Source: an uncultured Pseudomonadales bacterium
Lineage (GTDB): Bacteria > Pseudomonadota > Gammaproteobacteria > Pseudomonadales > Azotimanducaceae
Length of the DNA stretch: 64,000 nt
Direction of reading: 5' to 3'
Assembly (NCBI GenBank): GCA_958295875.1
Contig: OY282379.1
Location: 806,001-870,000, forward strand
Shown: positions 16,020 through 25,327 of the stretch, in pieces
Position numbering within the stretch: the first letter of the stretch is position 1
Layout of the letters: the number at the start of each line of letters is the position of its first letter
The notes under the pieces: generated by a model
Seen by the model: the letters and a program-made list of their open reading frames with translations, nothing else
Database searches by the model: none
What the model was told of the DNA's origin: nothing
Program-made: the position numbers and the translations under genes

Positions 16020-17487
16020 CCCGGCCCGAGGCGCAAAGGACAACACCACGACGGCGTTGCGCCATTTGCTCCATGCCCGCTGGGCGCGACGTCTTCGCAC
16101 AGCGCGGTCGCAGCGACGTGGCCGCCCCAAAGCGTCAATGCTGGCCGCGCTCGGACGGCTCACGCTGTTGGCGGCCAACCGGCGCTGGGCGGCGCAGTGG
16201 TTCCTGTGCGCGTGGCGGCATCGTCTGCAGGAGCGTTTGCCAGCCGGCCGCGGCAGCCGTGTCGGTGCGCGCCGTGTACCAGCGCCGGAAACCCCACCCG
16301 CCTTCAACCTGAAACGCCACAACCCCATCCACTGGCCACGCGACGCCAGCCCCGAGGTGGCCGCTTTGGGGCCGCTCTCTTGCCTGCCGCCGGGCGTCAA
16401 GGCGCATCGGGCGCTTGGTGGCGCCCACCCGCTGCGCCTGCGCCGTTTCCACCATGTGGAGGATGCGCAGGCGTTCCACCGGGATGTCGTGGCACGCGGC
16501 GCCGAATTGGCCCGCCTGGCCGCGGCCGGCGTGGTGGTTCACGTCGCCGACGCCACCCCGCGGCTGCGCGCCCTGCTCGGCGCGGAGTTGCATGCGTTGC
16601 TGGCCGCAGACGTGGCCGGCCTGGATGTCGCAGCTAGGGAGCTGCACAGCATCAACCTGCGCCGCGCCGCCATGCGTGGACACGCCGCTTGGGCGCGCCA
16701 GCGCGCCAACCTGCCGCTGGTTTCGATACTGCTTGCCACCCGGCGTCCCGCGCTGCTGCCGCAGGCGCTCGCGGCGGTGGCGAGCCAAACTTGGCCGCGC
16801 CTGGAGTTGGTGCTGGCGCCGCATGGCAACGAACCCGCCTTCGCCGGCGTGGAGCGGCGCCTCGCCGCGTTGGGGGTGCCCACGAAAATCGCGCCGGCAC
16901 CCGCCAGCGCTCCCTTGGGCGCCGTGCTGAACGGCGCCGTCCAAGCATCGAGCGGCACATTGTTGACGAAGATGGACGATGACGACCGCTACGGCCCGGA
17001 GCATGTGTGGGACCTTGCCCTAGCCCATGCCTACTCGGGCGCGAGCCTCGTGTGCAAAGGAATGGAGTTCGTCTATCTTGCGGTGGCGAATCGCACCCTG
17101 CATTGCCACCAAGGGCGCGGCGAGGCGTGGCGAGCGAGCTGCTTTGCCGGCGGCGCGCTGCTGATCGCGCGGGCCGACCTAGACGACATCGGCGGCTGGC
17201 GCAACGCCCCACACGGCGTCGATTGGGCATTGGTCGAAGATGTGCTGCGCGGCGGCGGCGGCGTGTACCGCACGCACGGTGCCGGCTTCATGCTGGTGCG
17301 GCACGGCCACGGCCACACTTGGGGCGCACACGACGGCTACTTCTTGACGCGGGCGCAACATAGCGCCCCCGGCTGGGCGCCGGGCATGGCCGGCCTCACC
17401 GAAGCCCATGCGGGCGGCGCTTGCGGCGCCGCCTCGCCACCCCCGCTTGCACCGCCAGATGCCGCCGCCTTCGAGGTGCCCCGGTGA
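16012..17487 (+). CDS. GT2-family glycosyltransferase
   Basis: 491 residues from ATG 16012. Basic N-terminus, a Rossmann-like variable region (residues about 90-220), then a GT-A glycosyltransferase core. The core starts at LPLVSILLATRRP, continues through SQTWPRLELVLAPHG, and contains the nucleotide/metal-binding MDDDDRYGPEH motif (around residue 322-332). A cytoplasmic, metal-dependent sugar transferase is expected; donor and acceptor are unknown. The C-terminus is Pro/Ala rich. The stop overlaps the GTG of the sulfotransferase gene (GTGA), so the two are translationally coupled and probably act on the same glycan. Confidence 0.85.
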   Translation: MSSPARGAKDNTTTALRHLLHARWARRLRTARSQRRGRPKASMLAALGRLTLLAANRRWAAQWFLCAWRHRLQERLPAGRGSRVGARRVPAPETPPAFNLKRHNPIHWPRDASPEVAALGPLSCLPPGVKAHRALGGAHPLRLRRFHHVEDAQAFHRDVVARGAELARLAAAGVVVHVADATPRLRALLGAELHALLAADVAGLDVAARELHSINLRRAAMRGHAAWARQRANLPLVSILLATRRPALLPQALAAVASQTWPRLELVLAPHGNEPAFAGVERRLAALGVPTKIAPAPASAPLGAVLNGAVQASSGTLLTKMDDDDRYGPEHVWDLALAHAYSGASLVCKGMEFVYLAVANRTLHCHQGRGEAWRASCFAGGALLIARADLDDIGGWRNAPHGVDWALVEDVLRGGGGVYRTHGAGFMLVRHGHGHTWGAHDGYFLTRAQHSAPGWAPGMAGLTEAHAGGACGAASPPPLAPPDAAAFEVPR

Positions 17488-18284
17488 TCGCCACGAACGA
17501 CCTGCCGACCGTCGCCAAGGACCTCGCGCTCGCCGTGGGGCGCGGCCGGCTGGCCACCGCGTTCCGCATCGCCCGCACGGCGCGCAATCCGATGGATCTG
17601 CACGCGCAAAAGATCATCTCTCGCAAGTACGGCTACGTCTGGCTTTCCGTTCCAAAGGTTGCCTCCACGAGCCTCACCAGCGCGCTGCGCGCGGTGACCC
17701 CGGATGCCGAAGTACTCTACGGACTGAGCGCGGCGCAACTCTTCGCCCGGTGGCCAGAAACGCGGCATTACTACCGATTCGCCTTCGTCCGGCACCCCTT
17801 CACGCGGGCCCTGTCCTTCCACACCGAGTTGCATCGCTTCGCCACGCACTACCGTGGCAACCACAAGTTCCGCAATAAGCAGATGCGGATCAGCAGGTTG
17901 TTCGCACGGTTCCACGGGCTCGCCGGCACCGCGGACTTCGACGACTACTGCCGATGGCTGTTAACGCCCTATGCTTCGGATGCGGTGGCCGACCGACACT
18001 TCTCGTCGCAGCACATGCAGATCGACGCCGAGGATGGACGCCCGCTGGACTTCATCGGCCGCTTCGAGCACCTTGAGGCGGACTTTAGCCAAGTCTTGGA
18101 GCGCCTCGGCCTGCCCAAGGCGGCGTTGCCTCAGTTGAACACAATGGCGGGTTGGCAGAGTTCGCCGGCCGCCGTGGACGCGGCCAGATCGATCTCGACC
18201 AGACAGCTGACAGCCGCCAACAGAGCGCTGCTGGCGGCGCGGTACGCCGAAGACTTGAACCTCGGCGGCTACGCGCCCGACTGA
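17484..18284 (+). CDS. Sulfotransferase-family protein 1
   Basis: 266 residues from GTG 17484, which overlaps the preceding stop. PAPS-dependent sulfotransferase fold: 5'-phosphosulfate loop VPKVASTSL (around residue 55) and 3'-phosphate strand/loop YRFAFVRHPFTRAL (around 95-108). This matches the Sulfotransfer_2 (carbohydrate sulfotransferase-like) group. Conserved FDDYCRWLLTPY and a C-terminal YAEDLNLGGYAPD follow. It likely sulfates a sugar of the exported polysaccharide. Closely related to the gene at 18827 and to the remnant at 10020. Its stop is followed within 30 bases by a scar of a convergent membrane gene. Confidence 0.88.
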   Translation: MIATNDLPTVAKDLALAVGRGRLATAFRIARTARNPMDLHAQKIISRKYGYVWLSVPKVASTSLTSALRAVTPDAEVLYGLSAAQLFARWPETRHYYRFAFVRHPFTRALSFHTELHRFATHYRGNHKFRNKQMRISRLFARFHGLAGTADFDDYCRWLLTPYASDAVADRHFSSQHMQIDAEDGRPLDFIGRFEHLEADFSQVLERLGLPKAALPQLNTMAGWQSSPAAVDAARSISTRQLTAANRALLAARYAEDLNLGGYAPD

Positions 18285-18550
18285 CGGCGGGTCGGCAAGC
18301 CGGCAGCGTGGTTCAGCGCAGCTGCACGTGCATAGCGAGCCGCGCGAAGCCTCGCCGGCTACGGGCCGCGGGCAACAAAACAAGCCCCACCAGCAGATAC
18401 GCGGACCACGGTGAGATTCTCGATCAAGCCGTCTTTCCGCCGAGGCCAAGGAGCACTGCCACGGCGACACTGCAAGCGCGAGCGTGGCGGTAGCCAGCGT
18501 CAGGCACAGGGCGAGCCAAGCAAGAACGCAACGCCGCCGGCCGGCCCCAG
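18285..18550 (-). pseudogene. Scar of a third copy of the membrane-protein gene
   Basis: Minus-strand DNA matches copies A and B at two ends only. 18285-18325 equals their 3' flank and last codons. 18395-18550 equals the first about 60 codons (SPWQ, then a degenerate TAAAYVL region). The central kilobase is deleted and there are frameshifts. With the sulfotransferase it forms the same convergent pair as at 10020-11511. Confidence 0.75.
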
Positions 18551-18826
18551 CCCGTCGCCATCGGACGGCGCCAACTCCAAGCCGTTAAGCGGCGCCCGGC
18601 CGAAGCGAGCCGCAAGCGCACGCCATCCGTCCCTTGGGTCACACTCACGGGAGGGGAGCATGGGGCGAAGAGCCGCTGACTGTTCTCCGCGCGCCTATTG
18701 GCAGTTCCACCTGCCAAAGCGCCCCTCCCCCAGAAAGCCCTCCCTTGCTGGAGACCGTCTGGGAGGTGCTGAGCCGCGCATGATTGGAACGAGGACGACG
18801 CGCCCATCGGCTAGAATGCCGCCCCT
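18551..18826. other. Gene-free stretch with promoter
   Basis: No supported gene on either strand. Its last 20 bases carry the -10-like element described next. Confidence 0.5.
18812..18817 (+). promoter_or_regulatory. -10-like element, leaderless arrangement
   Basis: TAGAAT with only nine bases to the GTG start of sulfotransferase 2, so transcription would begin within about 3 bases of the start codon. No Shine-Dalgarno sequence is present between them. Confidence 0.45.
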
Positions 18827-19630
18827 GTGATCGCCGTCGCAGACTTGCCGATCGTCGCCAAGGACACCGCGCTTGCCCTAGGGCGCGGGCGGTTGGCCAC
18901 AGCATTCCGCATCGCCCGCACGATGCGCCGTCCAGCGGACTTGGGCGCCGAGAAGATCGTCTCCCGCAAGCACGGCTACGTCTGGCTTTGCGTTCCGAAG
19001 GTGGCATCCAGAAGCATCAAAGAAGCGCTCCGCGCAGCCACCCCAGACGCCGAGGTGTTCGAAGGCTCGAGCGCCGCGCAACTCTTCGCCCTGCGGCCGG
19101 AGGCGCGGCGTTACTACCGCTTCGCCTTCATCCGGCACCCCTTCACGCGGGCGCTGTCCTTCCACGCCGAGATGCATCGCTTTGCCCAGCATTACCGAAG
19201 CCGCGACAAGTTCCTCCACAAGCAGGGAAAGAGCCGCGGGCTATTCGCTCGGTTCCACGGGCTGGCCGGCACTGCGGATTTCGACGATTACTGCCGATGG
19301 CTGTTGACGCCCTACGCCTCGGATGCCGTGGCGGACCGTCACTTCCTGTCCCAGCATGCGCAGCTCGGCGCCGATGATGATGGACGCCTGCCGGACTTCA
19401 TCGGCCGCTTTGAGCATCTCGATGCAGACTTCAGCCAAGTCGCGGAGCACCTCGGCCTGCCCAACGCGGCGTTGCCGCGGTTGAACACCATGGCGGGTTG
19501 GCAGGGTTCGCCGGCCGCCGTGGACACGGCCAGGTCGATCTCGACCAAGCAGTTGACCGCCACCAACAAGGCGCTGCTGGCCGAACGGTACGCCGAAGAT
19601 TTGAAGCTCGGCTGTTACGCGCCGGTGTGA
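18827..19630 (+). CDS. Sulfotransferase-family protein 2
   Basis: 267 residues, paralogue of the protein at 17484 along its whole length. It has VPKVASRSI as the 5'-phosphosulfate loop (the usual Ser/Thr pair is Arg-Ser here), YRFAFIRHPFTRAL as the 3'-phosphate site, and FDDYCRWLLTPY plus LNTMAGWQGSPAAVD near the C-terminus. Start GTG 18827 aligns exactly with the GTG of the paralogue. Probably sulfates a different position or sugar of the same polymer. The gene has its own promoter-like element immediately before the start. Confidence 0.87.
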   Translation: MIAVADLPIVAKDTALALGRGRLATAFRIARTMRRPADLGAEKIVSRKHGYVWLCVPKVASRSIKEALRAATPDAEVFEGSSAAQLFALRPEARRYYRFAFIRHPFTRALSFHAEMHRFAQHYRSRDKFLHKQGKSRGLFARFHGLAGTADFDDYCRWLLTPYASDAVADRHFLSQHAQLGADDDGRLPDFIGRFEHLDADFSQVAEHLGLPNAALPRLNTMAGWQGSPAAVDTARSISTKQLTATNKALLAERYAEDLKLGCYAPV

Positions 19631-19733
19631 CGGCGGATGGCCGCCACCCTCCATCTGGGCCGCGGCTTGGGTGCCGGGCTGCTGGCTGGGCGGATGCGCT
19701 CCCGCCAAAAGGCGACAGAGGCGTCATGGCATC

Positions 19734-21350
19734 ATGCCGCCGATGGACGACCCGTCGCCCCAGCGCCGCGGCGCCCCTTGGCCCTTGCTCGCCCTCGCAG
19801 TGCTGGGCACGGCACACATCCTGGTTCGCACTTCCACCCTAGGGGCGGCCATCGGCCCAGACTCGGTCACATACCTCTCCACCGCGGAAAACCTGCTCGC
19901 CGGACACGGCCTCGTGGACTTTCGCGGCCATGCCCCCCCGCAGTACCCCTTCCTCTTCCCGCTCCTGCTCGCTGGCGTCGCCGGCGTCACGGGCATCGAG
20001 GCTGCAGAAGCGGCGCGGCTGATCAACGCGGCCGCCTTCGGCACCATCATCTTGGTCGCCGGCATGTGGTTGCGCCGGGCCATCCGCTCGCGGGCCTTGG
20101 TGGCGGGAGCAACGCTGGTCTGCGCGACCTCGCACCACCTCAGCCACTCCGCGTCCTATGTGATGACCGAGGCGACTTTCATCGCCTTCACGCTGCTCGC
20201 CCTCACATGGATAGCGCCGTTTGCGAACCAGCACCAGCGCCTCACTAGGCCAGCCTTGATCCTCGCCGCCTTGTGCGCTGGTCTGGCGGCAGCCACCCGC
20301 TACGCCGGCGTCGCCGTCATCGTCACCGCAACGCTGCTGTTGCTGGCGCGGCGAGAAGCCCCCCTTGGCCGCCGACTGCGGCTCGCTGCGGTTTTCGGAG
20401 CACTGGCGGCGACGCCGTTGGCGGCAATGGTCTTGCACAACCTGGTGGGCTTCGGCGTTTGGGAACGGCCGCGGCTCGGCGCACCCTCGGGCACCCCCGC
20501 CCTCGAAGTGCTGCAAGATGCTTTCCGGGTGATGGCGGGAGCGGTGGTTCCCGAGCAGGCGCCAGCCTGGCTGATCCCCGTTTCGTGGCTGGCCGCCGGC
20601 TTGCTCGCCTTGGCGATCGCCGCTATCGGCGTCCGCCCCACGCTCAGGTGGTTGGCGGGGCGCCAAACAGACGGCGCCATGCTTGCGACCGTCATCTTCT
20701 GCGTGACATACCTCGCATTCATCGTGGTGGCGCTGCCATTGGCCTCGGTCACCACCATCAGCAATGACCCCCGCTACCTCTTGCCCCTCTTCGTGCCGTT
20801 GCTATACACAGCGAGTTTTGCGTTGGATCGTTGCATGCACCTGCCAACCGCCGGCTGGCGCACCGTCGCCAAGCGGACTGCCGTTGCCGTCATCGTGCTC
20901 GGCGGCCTCGCTAACGCCATCCTCACCGGGCGGGAGGGCGTGGCGCGTTCGATGGCGGGGCTCGAGTCTGGATACTTCGGCAAGTCCTACAACACGGCTC
21001 GCTGGCGCGACTCTGAGATCGTTCAGCACTTGCGCGCACATCCCACAGAGGGCCTCGTGCTCTCGAACCGCTACGGCGCGTTGCACGCCACGCTCGTCCT
21101 TGGCAGCGGCACCACAGAGCGCGGGAAGTACCTGCTCCTGCCCCTTGACATGGAGGGGCTGGCGCGGCGGCTCGCCACATTGCCAGAAGGTTCCCCAATC
21201 ATTTGGTTCGCCGACCGCGACCCAAGGTTCCAATACGACGCTCAGCACTTGCGGTCGCTCACTACGCTTTCGTTGGTGGCCGAATTCTCCGACGGCCTCA
21301 TGTTCCGTGTGGCGGCGCCCGGGGCGGCGCCGCTGCATCCCAATGTATGA
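19734..21350 (+). CDS. GT-C (GT39-like) membrane glycosyltransferase
   Basis: 538 residues from ATG 19734, about 10 membrane segments in the first 400 residues. The first loop has IGPDSVTYLSTAENLLAGHG, matching the acidic catalytic loop seen in the GT-C protein at 4948 (WWDAVNYIAVARSLLAGDG). TRYAG and NDPRYLLPLFVPL are also family-like. Residues about 410-538 are a soluble periplasmic tail without the shared domain. The likely role is transfer of a sugar from a polyprenyl carrier. The stop overlaps the ATG of the ABC exporter (ATGA), so the two are coupled. ATG 19743 is an alternative start. Confidence 0.82.
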   Translation: MPPMDDPSPQRRGAPWPLLALAVLGTAHILVRTSTLGAAIGPDSVTYLSTAENLLAGHGLVDFRGHAPPQYPFLFPLLLAGVAGVTGIEAAEAARLINAAAFGTIILVAGMWLRRAIRSRALVAGATLVCATSHHLSHSASYVMTEATFIAFTLLALTWIAPFANQHQRLTRPALILAALCAGLAAATRYAGVAVIVTATLLLLARREAPLGRRLRLAAVFGALAATPLAAMVLHNLVGFGVWERPRLGAPSGTPALEVLQDAFRVMAGAVVPEQAPAWLIPVSWLAAGLLALAIAAIGVRPTLRWLAGRQTDGAMLATVIFCVTYLAFIVVALPLASVTTISNDPRYLLPLFVPLLYTASFALDRCMHLPTAGWRTVAKRTAVAVIVLGGLANAILTGREGVARSMAGLESGYFGKSYNTARWRDSEIVQHLRAHPTEGLVLSNRYGALHATLVLGSGTTERGKYLLLPLDMEGLARRLATLPEGSPIIWFADRDPRFQYDAQHLRSLTTLSLVAEFSDGLMFRVAAPGAAPLHPNV

Positions 21351-23221
21351 TGGCGCACATGCCCATGGACACTAGGTCGGCCAACGGCGCTCGCGGACTT
21401 GCGCCGGTCGCCGGCCATCCTCGGGTCCTCGCCGATGCCGCAGCGTTCACCCAAGCGCTAGTCGCGGACGCGCCGGGGCGGATCGGCTTGGTCGTCGCGC
21501 TGTCGCTCGCCACATCTGCCACCGAGGCGTTCGGCATCCTGATGCTGCTGCCGCTCCTGAGCTTGGTCGGCATCGGCGCCGCCGACGGCGCGACCGGCGC
21601 CTTGTTCAGCATGATGACGCAGGCAGCGAGCGCGACCGGCGTCGAGTTGACGCTGCCGACGGTGCTCGGTGTCTTCCTGGCGCTCATGGCGGTGCGATCC
21701 GCGGTGGCGTGGCTGCGCGATGTGCTCCTGGCGCGAACCCACCTAGAGTTCGTCGATCGCTGCCGCGAACGGTTCTACCAAGCCATCGCGCATGCCGAGT
21801 GGGAAACGCTTAGCCGCCAACGCCCGTCAGACCTGCAGAACGTCCTGACCGTCGACATCGTCCGCGCCGGCCACGGCGTGAAGCATCTCCTGCATCTCGT
21901 GTCCACCGCGGTGGTGATCGCGGTCAAGATAGCGATGGCTTTCTTGATTTCCCCGCTGGGCGCGGCCACTGCGATTGGCGTCGGCGCCTGCCTCTTGGGC
22001 ATCATCTATCCGCTTGTGGGCCGCGTTGCGCGCCTCGGTGCGCAACTCACGCGCGCCAACGGGGCGCTGCTGGCGAACGTGACGAGTTTCATCGCCGGCC
22101 TCAAGGTCGCTCGCAGCTATGACGCAGAGGCGTTGCATGTGGAGCGCTTCACGGACAGCCTCACCGAGATTCGGCGCCGGCAGATCGCGTTCGTCGGCGT
22201 CGACGCCGCGGGCCGCGCCGTCATCTGGATGGGCAGCGCAGCCGCCGGGGTGGCCGTGGTTTGGCTCACCGTCAGCACCACGGCGACGGCGCTGCCAGAG
22301 CTATTGATCTTGCTGTTGATTTTCGGGCGGCTGCTGCCGGCCGCCGCGGCCATACAGCAGGCGTTCCACCGCTTGGTGAACACGCTCCCCGCCTACGCCA
22401 ACGCCCAGCAAGCGCTCCGTTTGTTGGCGGTGGCGGCGCAGGTCAAACAGCCCAGAGTGCCAATACGCTCGGTGCCGACCGGCGGCGACATTGCGCCGGG
22501 CTCGTGGGCCGCGGGCGAGGGCCGCATGGCGCTGCGCCGAGCCATCACTCTTGAGGACGTCTCCTTCAAGTTCGCCGCGGCCGAGGGCGGGCACGGGCTG
22601 ACCCATGTAGACTTGGCGTTGCCCGCCGGCACCATGACAGTCATCACCGGGCCATCGGGCGCCGGCAAGAGCACGTTGGCAGACATCCTCACTGCCATGC
22701 TGACGCCAACGGACGGCGCTGTGTTTGTGGACGGCACCTGCCTCACGGCAGCCAACCGCCGCCGCTGGCGCAAGTCCATCGCCTATGTGCCGCAGAATCC
22801 GTATCTCTTCCACGACACGATCCGTGCAAACCTCAAAATGGCGCGCGGCGATGCAACCGACGCCGCGCTCTGGCAGGCGCTGCACCGGGCCGGCGCCGAT
22901 GGCTTCGTCCAAGCGTTGCCGAAGGGCCTGGACATGGTGGTGGGGGACGGCGGAGCGACGCTCTCAGGGGGCCAACGGCAGCGCCTCACATTGGCGCGGG
23001 CGCTCCTGCGGGAGCCGGCGCTCCTCGTGCTCGACGAGGCCACCAACAACGTCGACCCGGAAACCGAGCAGCTCATCGCCGCGGCGCTCGCCGCGGCCCG
23101 CGGCGCCACGACCATCGTGGCCATCGCCCATGGCGGCCGCTTGCTGTCCGTAGCCGATGCCATCGTGCGGCTCGAGGCGGGCCGCATCGTTGACAGTGCG
23201 CCGGCCGCGGCTGTCGGCTAG
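21347..23221 (+). CDS. ABC exporter (fused membrane and ATPase domains), MsbA-like
   Basis: 624 residues. N-terminal six-helix ABC exporter domain (residues about 45-350), then an ATP-binding domain: Walker A GPSGAGKST (around 440), Q-loop YVPQNPYLF, signature LSGGQRQRL, Walker B LLVLDEATNNVD, and H-loop IAHGGR (IAH-G instead of the more common VAHR). It would flip or export a lipid-linked glycan intermediate. The position between a GT-C gene and an O-antigen ligase supports a polysaccharide substrate. Start ATG 21347 overlaps the previous stop. Confidence 0.88.
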   Translation: MMAHMPMDTRSANGARGLAPVAGHPRVLADAAAFTQALVADAPGRIGLVVALSLATSATEAFGILMLLPLLSLVGIGAADGATGALFSMMTQAASATGVELTLPTVLGVFLALMAVRSAVAWLRDVLLARTHLEFVDRCRERFYQAIAHAEWETLSRQRPSDLQNVLTVDIVRAGHGVKHLLHLVSTAVVIAVKIAMAFLISPLGAATAIGVGACLLGIIYPLVGRVARLGAQLTRANGALLANVTSFIAGLKVARSYDAEALHVERFTDSLTEIRRRQIAFVGVDAAGRAVIWMGSAAAGVAVVWLTVSTTATALPELLILLLIFGRLLPAAAAIQQAFHRLVNTLPAYANAQQALRLLAVAAQVKQPRVPIRSVPTGGDIAPGSWAAGEGRMALRRAITLEDVSFKFAAAEGGHGLTHVDLALPAGTMTVITGPSGAGKSTLADILTAMLTPTDGAVFVDGTCLTAANRRRWRKSIAYVPQNPYLFHDTIRANLKMARGDATDAALWQALHRAGADGFVQALPKGLDMVVGDGGATLSGGQRQRLTLARALLREPALLVLDEATNNVDPETEQLIAAALAAARGATTIVAIAHGGRLLSVADAIVRLEAGRIVDSAPAAAVG

Positions 23222-23377
23222 CAGGCAGGCACCCACACCCGCAGTTCCCGCTTGAGCGGCGGGGCGCGAACCGCCAGACACTGGACGCCGCATCGCGGGC
23301 TGTCGCCGGCTCCACGCAAGCGCCGTCAGCCCGTGACGCTCGGCGGCAGCCGCCTGTGGCTCTGTTAACCTTTCCTG

Positions 23378-25255
23378 ATGCGCTTGCCTCGCGTCATCGC
23401 CGAGCGCGTCCAACGGCGCACCAACGAGCAAGACATGGCCGGCGCCCCCCCGCGAACCCGGCTATTGTTCGCACTGGCGCTGGCCACCCTCATCACGCAC
23501 CACTGGTTCGCCAGCACACCCCTGCCGTTGGGCGGACCGAACGTCGTGCTCGGCGTGTTGGCCACGCTCGCCGCGGCGTTGCACGTCGCTCGGCACGGCC
23601 GAGCCCAGTGGCCGACGCTGATCGCCTCATTGCGCCCCGCGGCAGCCGCCATCGCGGTGGCGTTGTTGGCACTCGTTTGGGCGTTGGCGGTACACGGGCT
23701 CACCAGCACAGCGGCGCCGCTGCGCCTAGCCCAGACAGCGTTGGGGCTCGGCGTGCTGTGCGCGACCTGCCTCGCCGTGCAAACGCAGCGCCAAGCAATC
23801 CTCATGGCCATCGTGTTCGTCGTGGCCACGTTCGTCTCAGCGCTCTTCGGCCTCGCAGTGGCCTTCCTGCAAGAGCCTTTTCTGAGCGTTTGGCTGCTCA
23901 TTGCGGACGTCCAGCCCAAGTTCCTGGAGGCGCTTTGGGCCAGTGACCGGTTGGCGGGCATCGCCGCCGACACGCCGGCTTTCGGCTATCAACTCGTGGT
24001 GGCCCTGCCTTTCGCTCTAGCGGCGCTGCTCTTTACGCCGGTGCACCGCGGCCACGCGCCACTGATTTGGCTCGGCGGCGCGTCGTACATCATGCTGATG
24101 ACGTTCATCACAGCGCTGGCCATCGACGGCTCGCGCTCCGTCTTGGTCGCCGCCACGATCAGCAGCGCTTTCGTCGTCGTCTTGTCCCTGCGCTCGGCCG
24201 CAGCCGCCTGGCGCGCGGGTTCGGCAGTCGCCCTCATGGCGCTAGGATTCATTGTGATTTTCAGTCCGGCCTTGCACAGCCCCTCGGAACCCAAGGAGCT
24301 GCCTGTGCTCGCCGATGCTGTTGATGTTCGGGTGCCGCCCATCGAAGGCTTGGCGGTTGGCATTGGCGCCCAGCCGGCGGCGAGCGCCCGCTCCCGTGTG
24401 GCCACCGAAGTCCGAAAGCTCGAGCCGGGCGCCACTTACACCGTGCAACTGCGCGCGCGGCACCTCAAAACGGCTGGGAGGCCGGGCGAAATCGTCGCTA
24501 CTGCCAGCCCCGCGGGCAGGATCACCACATCGTGGCAGGTGCCGCGCGACTTGAACTTCATTCGCTATGAGTCTCGCGTGCGGCGCATGGGCGAAGCCGA
24601 TTGGTCAAAGTGGCACCGGCAGGGCCCCATTGGCGACAATGGCCTCAGCCAGCAAGCGATCGCTACGGAAATGCGCCACGCTGAGTGGCGCCGCCGGTGG
24701 GCGCCGAATGCGCGGCTACTGAATTGGGACGCCTACTCAACCAATTCGCGCGTGCTCATGGCGCGCGAAGCCGGGCGCCTTGCGCTGAGCGAGCCCCTCG
24801 GCGCTGGGCGATACGCGCTGCCTGGCACGGCGTTGAGCGAAATCCTCCCCGGCAGTCCCCAAGGGATCGAACTGCTGCGTGGAGACCCGCACAACCAGTT
24901 CTTGTTGGCCCTCGTGGATTATGGGCTACCCGGCGTCGCGTTGCTCATGCTGTTCTATCTCATCGCACTGCGTTCGCTGGTGCGGGCGGCGCAGATAGCA
25001 CGGCGGAGCGGCGACACACACACCCTCAATCTCGTGGTCGCCGTCTGCGGCGCGATGGTCGCCTACATCGTGTACAGCTTGGCGCATAGCCGCGGGCCAT
25101 TCACGGGGGATTGGGCGCACTTCATCCTCATCGGGTTGGCGTTCAGCCTGCAGCGCATCGCCGGCGCCCGCAGTGCGCAGCGATCCCCCGCACCGATTCC
25201 TGCCCAGTCAGCCTCCGAGGGCGCTGGTTCCGCAGAGCGGCGCTCTTCGCAGTAA
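23378..25255 (+). CDS. O-antigen ligase/polymerase-like protein with inserted periplasmic FN3-like module
   Basis: 625 residues, about 12 membrane segments. The Wzy_C hallmark DPHNQFLLALVDYGLPG (around residue 505) identifies an O-antigen ligase or polymerase. Between segments at about 290 and 480 lies an unusually large periplasmic loop. It contains a fibronectin-III-like stretch (LEPGATYTVQLRARHL, then FIRYESRVRR and W-S-x-W). Such loops normally carry the catalytic His and the glycan-binding surface. It presumably joins the finished glycan to its acceptor or polymerises repeats. ATG 23435 (MAGAPPRTR) is an alternative start just ahead of a C7 run. Confidence 0.82.
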   Translation: MRLPRVIAERVQRRTNEQDMAGAPPRTRLLFALALATLITHHWFASTPLPLGGPNVVLGVLATLAAALHVARHGRAQWPTLIASLRPAAAAIAVALLALVWALAVHGLTSTAAPLRLAQTALGLGVLCATCLAVQTQRQAILMAIVFVVATFVSALFGLAVAFLQEPFLSVWLLIADVQPKFLEALWASDRLAGIAADTPAFGYQLVVALPFALAALLFTPVHRGHAPLIWLGGASYIMLMTFITALAIDGSRSVLVAATISSAFVVVLSLRSAAAAWRAGSAVALMALGFIVIFSPALHSPSEPKELPVLADAVDVRVPPIEGLAVGIGAQPAASARSRVATEVRKLEPGATYTVQLRARHLKTAGRPGEIVATASPAGRITTSWQVPRDLNFIRYESRVRRMGEADWSKWHRQGPIGDNGLSQQAIATEMRHAEWRRRWAPNARLLNWDAYSTNSRVLMAREAGRLALSEPLGAGRYALPGTALSEILPGSPQGIELLRGDPHNQFLLALVDYGLPGVALLMLFYLIALRSLVRAAQIARRSGDTHTLNLVVAVCGAMVAYIVYSLAHSRGPFTGDWAHFILIGLAFSLQRIAGARSAQRSPAPIPAQSASEGAGSAERRSSQ

Positions 25256-25327
25256 CATGGCGTCCGCAACCGCCGGCACCCATTCGACGCTGGTGCGGGG
25301 TCTGGTCACTTGAGAGACGGAGGGCTC

